A DNA stretch of 22,162 nt. It comes from CANJSG01 sp038203875. GTDB lineage: Bacteria; Verrucomicrobiota; Verrucomicrobiia; Limisphaerales; CANJSG01. A model generated the notes under the pieces. That model worked only from the letters and a program-made list of their open reading frames with translations. It was not told the origin of the DNA and searched no databases. Positions 6,953 through 13,604 of this stretch are shown one piece after another. Location of the stretch: contig JBBRDN010000052.1 in the NCBI GenBank assembly GCA_038203875.1, forward strand, positions 1 to 22,162, given 5' to 3'. The position numbers and the translations under genes were made by a program. Each line of letters begins with the position of its first letter. Within the stretch, counting starts at the first letter, position 1.

Positions 6953-8601
6953 ACCAGAAGACCGGCCTCATCTTCAAAATCGCGTCCGAGGAGTGGGAGT
7001 TCGAGCAGATCCATCGGCTGAACTACCGGACGTTCGTGGAGGAGATCCCGCAGCACCAGCGGAATGCCGAGGGCCGGTTGGTCGACAAGTTCCACGCGGA
7101 AAACACCTACATCGTCGGGCTGGATGCGGGCCGCGTCGTCGCGATGGTCGCGTTCCGCGGGCGCAGGCCCTTCTCGCTCGATCAGAAACTGCCCGACCTC
7201 GACCTCCACATCCCGGCGGGGTTCGTGCCGTGCGAGGTGCGGCTGCTGGCCGTGGACAAGGACTACCGCGGCACCGCCGTGTGCGCGGCGCTGCTCGGCA
7301 CACTGGCCACGGAGGCCATCCGGGTCGGCTTTGATCTGGCGTTGATCTCCGGCACAACGCGCCAATTGAGGCTCTACCGGCACATGGGCTTCAAACCGTT
7401 CGGACCCTTGGTCGGTTCGGGTGAGGCGGTCTTCCAGCCGATGCTGCTTTCGCTGGAGGATTTCGACGCGCATTCGGGCGACACGATGGTTGGCGGCCTG
7501 CACAAACCGGTGGCGGACCCGGCCAATTTCCTTCCCGGCCCCGTGCCTGTTTCCGCAGCCGTGCGGGCGGCGTTCGAGCAGCTTCCGCTTTCACATCGCA
7601 GCCGGAATTTTGTCCTGGGATTCCGCGAGGTCCGGAAGAGCGCGGCCGCGATGGTGCATGCGCGGCACGCGTCGATCCTCCTGGGCTCTGGCACATTGGC
7701 CAACGACGTCGTCGCCCAGCAGCTCCGGCTCCTCGACGCTCCCGGAATCGTCCTGAGCCAGGGTGAATTCGGCGAACGCCTGGTCGACCATGCCCGTCGT
7801 GCCTCACTGCATTTCCGGACCCTGGCCGTCGGCTGGGGTGAATCTTTCGGGCAGGATCAACTGAGCTGGTTCCTCGACCAAAACCCCGAGGCCCGTTGGC
7901 TCTGGATGGTCCACGGCGAAACCTCCACCAGCGTCCTCAACGACCTCGGACCATTGAAACAAATGGCCGCCCAACGCGGGCTCAAGCTTTGCCTCGACTG
8001 CATGAGCACCCTCGGTGTCGTGCCGCTCGATCTGCGCGGCATTCACCTCGCGACCGGCACCAGCGGCAAGGGGCTCGCGTCGTATCCCGGGCTCAGCCTC
8101 GTGTTCCACCATCACGACGTCGCGCCGCAACCGGAAAGGCTCCCGCGATATCTCGACCTCGGCTGCTGGTCCCAGGGCGACGGCGTTCCGTTCACCCACT
8201 CGTCCAACCTCGTCGCCGCGCTGGCCGCGGCGTTGGAGCGGGGCAACTGGGAAGAGAAGTTCGCCCGAACCCGAGATACCGCTGTCGGACTTAGGAACAG
8301 CCTGCACGAACTCGGGTTCCTGCTCGTCGGTGCCGATGAACAGGCGTCGCCGGGAATCGTCACCGTCGCGCTGCCGCCGCAACGCAGCGCCCGCAGCCTC
8401 GGGTGGCAGTTGGAGAAGCTGGGCTATCTCGTCAGCTACCGCAGCGAATACCTGCTTCGGAGGAACTGGATCCAGATCGCGCTCATGGGCGAGTTCGACA
8501 CCGGCCGTTTGGACGATCTGCTCCGCGAAATGCGGAACCTGGTTCCGGCAGCCGCCATGCCGCCGGTGCCGCCGGGATCGTTGGCGTTGGCGCCAAGTTA
8601 A
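6949..8601 (+). CDS. Fusion protein: GNAT/N-acyl-amino-acid-synthase-like domain plus class V aminotransferase
   Basis: A 550-residue two-domain protein. Residues 1-170 are GNAT-like: LNYRTFVEEIPQH (24-36) resembles the start of the autoinducer-synthase/FeeM group, VRLLAVDKDYRG (97-108) gives the acyl-CoA/ACP loop (R107-G108-T-A), and LYRHMGFKPFG (142-152) ends the fold. Residues about 190-530 are a fold-type I, class V PLP aminotransferase (alanine-glyoxylate type): GSGTLAND (246-253) for the PLP phosphate, VHGETSTSVLND (321-332), LCLDCMSTLGV (347-357) with D350 to the pyridine nitrogen, and TSGKGLASYPG (371-381) with K374 as the predicted Schiff-base lysine. Both domains appear catalytically intact. 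The ATG overlaps the PlsY-like gene's stop (ATGA at 6949). A combined amino-group transfer and N-acylation is inferred; substrates are unknown. Confidence 0.88.
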   Translation: MNQKTGLIFKIASEEWEFEQIHRLNYRTFVEEIPQHQRNAEGRLVDKFHAENTYIVGLDAGRVVAMVAFRGRRPFSLDQKLPDLDLHIPAGFVPCEVRLLAVDKDYRGTAVCAALLGTLATEAIRVGFDLALISGTTRQLRLYRHMGFKPFGPLVGSGEAVFQPMLLSLEDFDAHSGDTMVGGLHKPVADPANFLPGPVPVSAAVRAAFEQLPLSHRSRNFVLGFREVRKSAAAMVHARHASILLGSGTLANDVVAQQLRLLDAPGIVLSQGEFGERLVDHARRASLHFRTLAVGWGESFGQDQLSWFLDQNPEARWLWMVHGETSTSVLNDLGPLKQMAAQRGLKLCLDCMSTLGVVPLDLRGIHLATGTSGKGLASYPGLSLVFHHHDVAPQPERLPRYLDLGCWSQGDGVPFTHSSNLVAALAAALERGNWEEKFARTRDTAVGLRNSLHELGFLLVGADEQASPGIVTVALPPQRSARSLGWQLEKLGYLVSYRSEYLLRRNWIQIALMGEFDTGRLDDLLREMRNLVPAAAMPPVPPGSLALAPS

Positions 8602-8646
8602 TAGAGACTGTCTTCCGCTGCTCCGCAGCTGGTGTGAAGACGTTCC

Positions 8647-9050
8647 TTATGGTTTGAGTGGCGTCACTTCGAGTTTCTTGACCGTCACGGTGGAACCGAC
8701 GGCGGGGAAGACGGAGACGGGACGGTTCAAGCCGACGTTGGACAGCTTGTCCTCATAACGGAGCTGGCCATCGACCAAGAGCTGCTGGCCCAGGGATTTC
8801 ACGACCCAGCGGATCTCTACGAACTGGCTGGCCGCGTAGCCGATGCGGAGGTTGGTTAAATCCGTCTTGGCCACGATGCGGATGTCGACCGGAGGCTGTT
8901 AGCGCGTCGGTGTGACGAAGCGGTTGGTGCCTGTCAGGCGAGACCGTCGGGATAAACCAGCCGGGTCTTGGCGGCAGACGGGGAACTGGGAGAGGAACAC
9001 CCGGTCAACAGGGCGACGGAGACGACCAGGGTTGAAGTGAGCCTGTTCAT
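8647..9050 (-). pseudogene. Decayed lipoprotein gene
   Basis: Read on the minus strand from the ATG at 9050, the frame encodes a lipoprotein signal (MNRLTSTLVVSVALLTGC, lipobox LTGC) and a Ser/Pro-rich linker, then stops at 8934-8936 after TRLVYPDG. A second frame picks up with TGTNRFVTPTR, stops at TAA 8899-8901, and the same frame continues with QPPVDIRIVAKTDL, LRIGYAASQFVEIRWVV, LLVDGQLRYE and NRPVSVFPAVGSTVTVKKL to a stop at 8647. The simplest reading is one exported lipoprotein gene broken by a frameshift near 8934-8960 and an in-frame stop. From memory, related domains carry roughly 30 more residues between the LRIGYA and FVEIRWVV parts, so an internal deletion is also possible. Alternatively it is two tiny genes. 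Function of the parent is unknown. Confidence 0.5.
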
Positions 9051-9228
9051 GGCGATGGGTTTGACGGGCTTCTCCAAAGGGCTTTTGCGTCCTGCGGATC
9101 GTGGACACGCCCGCAGCCTGAGTGCGCAAGGAGATTGCCACGAGGCTGCGCTTTTTTTCGCCTCGTCAATGATCCGAAGGCAGGCCCACTTTACCCGGGT
9201 CACCACCGCCGATTCGAACCACCACGCC
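9051..9228. other. Gene-free leader between decayed lipoprotein gene and secreted TIM-barrel gene
   Basis: Together with 8602-8646 and the pseudogene this makes the longest stretch without an intact gene. Promoters for the plus-strand TIM-barrel gene are expected here, but no convincing -35/-10 pair stands out. The plus-strand reading frame is open through it with an alternative ATG at 9169; the encoded residues do not look like a protein. Confidence 0.3.
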
Positions 9229-10143
9229 ATGACCCTATCCCAAAGTTTCCTTCGCGCTCTGCTCGGCTTGCTTGTCCTCGGCCTTTTGCCGTCATTCGCG
9301 GCGGTTCCGGTGGCCACCGTTCCTGCTCCGGTGCCGGGTTACCCGATCGGACGCTGCGTGCTGGTGCTCAACATCACGTCGCCCGAAGACGCGAAGACAG
9401 CGGGCTTCGAGTATCTCGAAGTGAACCTGCCTTCGCTCCTGCCATTGCCGGACGACGAGTTCGCGCGCGTTGTCACCCGGTTGCGCAGCATTGGGATTCC
9501 GCTGGTTTCCGGCTACGGATTCATGCCGGCTGATCTCAAGGTCGTGGGTCCAGCTATGGAGCAATCGCGGGTCGACGCGGCCCTGCGCCATGGACTCGAC
9601 CGCGCGAAGCAAATTGGCCTGCAGATGGTCGTCCACGGAAACGTCATCGCGGGAAGCCGGAGCGCTCCGCCGGGGTTTCCGCAGGCCGAAGCGCGCAAGC
9701 AGTTCGCGGACTTCTGCCGACGTGCCGCCCGCGAAGGCGCGGACCGGGGCATCACCGTTCTTATCCAGCCGATGGGCACCAATTCGACCGCTACGATCAA
9801 AACCGTCGCCGAGGGACTCGCATTGGTGGAGGAGGTGGACAGCCCGAACCTGAAGCTGCTCGTCGATTTCGCCACGATGGTGGAGGGCAAGGAGGACTTC
9901 GCGGTTCTCCGTCGGGCTGGGAAACACATTCGGCAGATCGAGATCCAGAATCCCCACGGCCGGATCTATCCGCAGCGATTGGATGAGGCGGACTACGTTT
10001 CGTTTTTCCGCGCGCTGAAGGCGGGTGGCTACCAAGGCGGCTTCAGCATCCACGGCAAGCCCGGCGACTTCTTCGCGAACGCGCCGAAGGCGATCACGCT
10101 CTTGCGCGGATTGGCTGCGACCGAACTGGCCGCGAAACAGTAG
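9229..10143 (+). CDS. Secreted TIM-barrel (sugar phosphate isomerase/epimerase-like) protein with altered active site
   Basis: A 304-residue protein with a Sec-type signal peptide (hydrophobic core about 8-20, likely cleavage after SFAA near residue 25), followed by a xylose-isomerase-like barrel. The ATG at 9229 is chosen because it directly precedes the signal; an in-frame ATG at 9169 would add 20 polar residues. The family skeleton is plain: YLEVNLP, GLQMVVHG, GITVLIQP, LKLLVDFATM, QIEIQNPHGRIYPQR and GYQGGFSIHG. However, metal-ligand positions are changed: Q180 in place of Glu, T216 in place of the His after the strand Asp (D213 kept), E238 in place of a His, and H275 in place of the last Glu. 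It may be a non-catalytic binding protein or have a changed mechanism. The aldo/keto reductase gene follows after 60 bases. Confidence 0.85.
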   Translation: MTLSQSFLRALLGLLVLGLLPSFAAVPVATVPAPVPGYPIGRCVLVLNITSPEDAKTAGFEYLEVNLPSLLPLPDDEFARVVTRLRSIGIPLVSGYGFMPADLKVVGPAMEQSRVDAALRHGLDRAKQIGLQMVVHGNVIAGSRSAPPGFPQAEARKQFADFCRRAAREGADRGITVLIQPMGTNSTATIKTVAEGLALVEEVDSPNLKLLVDFATMVEGKEDFAVLRRAGKHIRQIEIQNPHGRIYPQRLDEADYVSFFRALKAGGYQGGFSIHGKPGDFFANAPKAITLLRGLAATELAAKQ

Positions 10144-10203
10144 GCCACGCCGCGATTCCAAGCCCGGGCACCAAGGCTTCTCCACCAGCTTCCGACAAGC
10201 TCC

Positions 10204-11250
10204 ATGCAAACGCGTTCCTTCAAGACCTCCGGCCTGACGTTGCCAATTCTTGGCGTCGGATGTTTCTCCTTCGGCGGCGGCACCTACTGGGGAGCCCAGA
10301 GCCAGCGGGACGTGGATGAGGTGGTCGCCCGAGCGATCGATCTCGGCGTCAACTTTTTCGATACGGCGGAAACCTACAACGCCGGCGCCAGCGAACTCGC
10401 GCTCGGCGAGGCCCTGCGCGATCGGCGTGATGCCGCATTGATCTGCACGAAAATCCAGCCGGACCATTGCTACCGCGACGAGATCCGCCTTCATTGCGAA
10501 GCAAGTTTGGCCCGGCTGAAGACGGACCGGATCGACATCTACATGATCCATTGGGCGCTGACCGCGAGCGCGCTGCGGCACTACTCCAACGACGCGCAAC
10601 GGCTGGAGAATCCGCCCAGGATCGATGAAGCGCTGCATGCTCTCGACGAGCTGAGACGTGAAGGAAAGATCCGCCACATTGGCGTGAGCAATTTCGGCGT
10701 GATGCAACTGGCGGAGGCCGTGGCCACCGGTGTGCCGCTCGCCCTGAACGAACTTCCCTACAATCTGCTTTCGCGGGCGATCGAGCCGGACCTGCTTCCC
10801 GCCTGCGTGGATCACGGCATCGGGGTCCTGGGCTACACGCCGCTCGCGCAGGGGCTTCTTTCGGGAAAGCTCGCCAGCTTCGATGAACTGCCGCCCATCC
10901 GCGTCCGCACGCGCCATTTCCGCGGGGACCGGCCGGGCTCGCGCCACGGGGGACCAGGTTGCGAAGCGGAAACGTTTGCGGCGCTGGACAACCTCCGCCG
11001 TGCCGCCGAAGAAGCCGGACTTCCGCTGGGAGATCTTGCGCTTGCATGGGCCGTGGCGAATCCCGCGATCACCTGCACGCTCGTCGGAGCGCGCAACCGG
11101 GCGCAGCTTGAGGCCAACATCCGCGCCGCGAAGGCCCCGATCTCACCCGCGCTGCGCGCCGAACTCAGTCGGCTGACCGATGCCCTGACGCAGAAACTCG
11201 GCCCCAGCCTGGACTACCACCAGTCCCCCGACGACAGCCGGTCGTGGTAG
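10204..11250 (+). CDS. Aldo/keto reductase
   Basis: A 348-residue NAD(P)H-dependent (beta/alpha)8 oxidoreductase, cytoplasmic. The AKR catalytic tetrad is visible: D53 and Y58 in FFDTAETYN, K83 in ICTKIQ, and H116 in YMIHWAL. GVSNFG (after about 165), LNELPYNLLSRAIE, LGYTPLAQGLLSGKL and the C-terminal nucleotide-binding stretch LVGARNRAQLEAN are characteristic of the broad sugar/aldehyde-reducing AKR group. Family enzymes reduce aldehydes or keto-sugars, or oxidise aldoses such as fucose. Length is normal. No strong Shine-Dalgarno precedes the ATG. It probably shares a transcript with the secreted TIM-barrel gene 60 bases upstream and converges on glgB. Confidence 0.93.
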   Translation: MQTRSFKTSGLTLPILGVGCFSFGGGTYWGAQSQRDVDEVVARAIDLGVNFFDTAETYNAGASELALGEALRDRRDAALICTKIQPDHCYRDEIRLHCEASLARLKTDRIDIYMIHWALTASALRHYSNDAQRLENPPRIDEALHALDELRREGKIRHIGVSNFGVMQLAEAVATGVPLALNELPYNLLSRAIEPDLLPACVDHGIGVLGYTPLAQGLLSGKLASFDELPPIRVRTRHFRGDRPGSRHGGPGCEAETFAALDNLRRAAEEAGLPLGDLALAWAVANPAITCTLVGARNRAQLEANIRAAKAPISPALRAELSRLTDALTQKLGPSLDYHQSPDDSRSW

Positions 11251-11270
11251 CAGCACGCTTTACAGTGGAT

Positions 11271-11282
11271 CGGCGGCCGCCG
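11271..11282. other. Perfect 12-bp palindrome between convergent genes
   Basis: CGGCGGCCGCCG lies between the stops of the aldo/keto reductase and glgB genes. It could form a short GC hairpin that ends transcription from either side, but it has no T-run and little or no loop, so a terminator role is only possible. Confidence 0.3.
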
Positions 11283-11286
11283 GGCA

Positions 11287-13479
11287 TCATTCGACCTTGA
11301 ACACGCTGATGCTGAGCGGAGGCAGGATGAACTCCGCGCTGAAGGGTTGGCCGTGGCAGGCCGTCGGTTGCGCGGTCAGGCCGCCGGCGTTGCCCTGGTT
11401 GCTGCCGGCGTAGATGGCGGAGTCGCTGTTGATGACTTCCTTCCAGAAGCCCGCCTTGGGCAGGCCGATGCGGTAGGGCACGCGCGGCACGGGAGTGAGG
11501 TTCAGGATGACGACGATGTCCGCGCCTCCTCCTCCTCGCCGGATGAAGCTCATGACGCTCTGCTCGTGGTCGGTGCAGTCGAGCCATTGGAAGCCCTCGT
11601 GCTTGAAGTCGGCGGCCCAGAGCGCGGGCTCGGCGAGGTAGACGCGGTTGAGGTCTTCGACAAACTGCTGGAGACCCCTGTGGTAGGGGCCGGCCTCGAG
11701 CAGCCACCAGTCGAGCTGGGAGTTGTGGTTCCACTCCGCCGTCTGGCCGATCTCGCAGCCCATGAAGAGCAGCTTCTTGCCGGGGAACATCCACTGGTAG
11801 CCGAGCAAGGTGCGGAGATTGGCAAAGCGCTGCCAGTCGTCGCCCGGCATGCGGCCGAGGAGCGACGCCTTGCCGTGCACGACCTCGTCGTGGGAGAGCG
11901 GCAGGACGAAATTCTCCTGGAAGTGGTAGAGCATCGCGAACGTCAGGTCGTTCTGGTGGTGCTTGCGGTAGACGGGCTCGCGCTTGAAGTAGCCGAGGGT
12001 GTCGTGCATCCAGCCCATGTTCCACTTGAGGCTGAAGCCGAGTCCGCCCAGATACGGCGGACGGCTGACCATGGGCCAAGCGGTGCTTTCCTCGGCGATG
12101 GTGACGACGCCGGGATGCTGCGTGTGGACGAGGTGGTTCGTGTGCCGAAGGAAGGAGATGGCGTCGAGGTTCTCGCGCCCGCCGAACTTGTTGGGGATCC
12201 ACTCGCCCTCCTTGCGGGAGTAGTCGAGGTAGAGCATCGAGGCGACGGCGTCGACGCGCAGGCCGTCGAGGTGGAAACGTTCGCACCAGTAGAGCGCATT
12301 CGCCGCGAGGAAGTTCCTCACCTCGTGCCGGCCGAAGTTGAAGATGAGCGTGCCCCAGTCCTGGTGGGAACCCTGCCGCGGATCCTCATGCTCGAAGAGC
12401 GCGGTGCCATCGAACTTGGCCAGCGCCCAGTCGTCGCGCGGGAAGTGGGCGGGCACCCAGTCCACGATCACGGCAATGCCGGCAGCGTGGAGTTCATCGA
12501 CGAGGAACTGGAAGTCATCGGGCGTGCCGTAGCGGCTGGTCGGGGCGAAGAAGCCGGTCACCTGGTAGCCCCAGCTCGGGTAGTAGGCGTGTTCGGCCAG
12601 CGGCAGGAACTCCACGTGGGTGAAGCCCATGCGCGTCACATATTCGGCCAGCAGCGGGGCGACCTCGCGGTAGCCCGGGGACTCTCCGGGGGTCTTCTTG
12701 ATCCAGGAACCCAGATGCACCTCGTAGGTGCTCATGGGACGTTCGAGCGCGTTCACCGTGGCGCGCTTCTTCATCCAATCGCCGTCGGTCCATTTGAACT
12801 TGCGGGTGTTCCAGACGATGGCGGCCTGCTTGGGGGGAAGCTCGAAGAACGCGCCGAACGGATCGGTCTTCTGGCGGATGTGTCCGTCCTTGTCCCAGAC
12901 CTCGAACTTGTAGAGGGCGCCTTCGCCAATACCGGGGAGGAAAATTTCCCAGACACCGGACGAACCCAGCATCCGCATGGGATGTTTTCGGCCGTCCCAT
13001 TCGTTGAAATTGCCGATGACCGAGATGCGACGGGCGTTCGGGGCCCAGACGGCGAAGGAGGTGCCGGCGACGCCGTCGATGGTCTTGAGGTGGGCGCCGA
13101 GCTTGTCGTGGAGATGGTGGTCGTTGCCCTCACCGAAAAGGTGGAGGTCGAGTTCGCCCAGCGTCGGCAGGAAGGAATAGGGATCGCGGCCCTGCTGAAC
13201 GGTGCCGTCGGGCCAGGTGACCTTCAGGTCGTAGGCGTAGATCTCGGAGGCCTTCTTGGTGGTTCCTTCGAAGTAGCCGGTGTAGTCGAGCGGCTGCAGC
13301 GCGAAGGAGGGCTTGGATTTTTCGTGGACCGGGACCACCTCGACGGACTTCGCACCAGGAGCAAATGCGCGCGCCACCAGCCCTTTCTTTTCACCCAGGC
13401 TATGGAGCCCGAGAAGTTGATGGGGGCAGAGGTGTTCGACTTTAACCAGGCTCTCCAACTCGGCGGGCGAGAGAATCAT
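11287..13479 (-). CDS. glgB: 1,4-alpha-glucan (glycogen) branching enzyme
   Basis: A 730-residue GH13 enzyme, almost the length of E. coli GlgB (728). It cuts alpha-1,4 chains and re-attaches them by alpha-1,6 links, creating glycogen branches in the cytoplasm. Domains in order: N1 carbohydrate-binding-like module (about 1-105), CBM48 (about 125-225, FAVWAPNARRISVIGNFNEWDG), the catalytic barrel (about 250-600) and a C-terminal beta domain. GH13 regions are clear: VIVDWVPAHFP (337-347), GLRVDAVASMLYLDYSR with nucleophile D410, IAEEST with acid/base E463, and LSHDEVVHGK with D531. WNMGWMHDTL (486-495) is typical of branching enzymes. It is alone here: no glgA, glgC or glgP is nearby, and both neighbours are on the other strand. 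Confidence 0.98.
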   Translation of the reverse strand: MILSPAELESLVKVEHLCPHQLLGLHSLGEKKGLVARAFAPGAKSVEVVPVHEKSKPSFALQPLDYTGYFEGTTKKASEIYAYDLKVTWPDGTVQQGRDPYSFLPTLGELDLHLFGEGNDHHLHDKLGAHLKTIDGVAGTSFAVWAPNARRISVIGNFNEWDGRKHPMRMLGSSGVWEIFLPGIGEGALYKFEVWDKDGHIRQKTDPFGAFFELPPKQAAIVWNTRKFKWTDGDWMKKRATVNALERPMSTYEVHLGSWIKKTPGESPGYREVAPLLAEYVTRMGFTHVEFLPLAEHAYYPSWGYQVTGFFAPTSRYGTPDDFQFLVDELHAAGIAVIVDWVPAHFPRDDWALAKFDGTALFEHEDPRQGSHQDWGTLIFNFGRHEVRNFLAANALYWCERFHLDGLRVDAVASMLYLDYSRKEGEWIPNKFGGRENLDAISFLRHTNHLVHTQHPGVVTIAEESTAWPMVSRPPYLGGLGFSLKWNMGWMHDTLGYFKREPVYRKHHQNDLTFAMLYHFQENFVLPLSHDEVVHGKASLLGRMPGDDWQRFANLRTLLGYQWMFPGKKLLFMGCEIGQTAEWNHNSQLDWWLLEAGPYHRGLQQFVEDLNRVYLAEPALWAADFKHEGFQWLDCTDHEQSVMSFIRRGGGGADIVVILNLTPVPRVPYRIGLPKAGFWKEVINSDSAIYAGSNQGNAGGLTAQPTACHGQPFSAEFILPPLSISVFKVE

Positions 13480-13604
13480 GCGGCGACGCTAACGACGGCT
13501 TTGGCGGAAACAAAGGAAATGGTTGGACTGCGCCGCCGCGATAGTTCGGTTCGGTCAACTTGTGGGGCGGGATTCGGCATTTCGGCCCTTAACCTAAGAG
13601 GACT
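13480..13604. promoter_or_regulatory. Divergent control region between glgB and the hybrid kinase
   Basis: These bases separate divergent genes, so promoters of both are expected. No convincing -35/-10 pair was identified. CGGCCC at 13583-13588 pairs perfectly with GGGCCG at 13607-13612, forming a possible 6-bp stem with an 18-base loop. That loop holds the AAGAGG (13596-13601) that would serve as ribosome-binding site for a TTG start at 13605. Confidence 0.3.

Noticed and set aside
8617..8629. GCTGC/GCAGC mini-hairpin after the fusion gene as a terminator
   Set aside because: The stem is only 5 bp with a 3-base loop and no T-run follows; too weak to call.
9292..10947. A 551-codon minus-strand open frame opposite the TIM-barrel and aldo/keto reductase genes
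   Set aside because: Antisense shadow; both plus-strand genes have clear family motifs.
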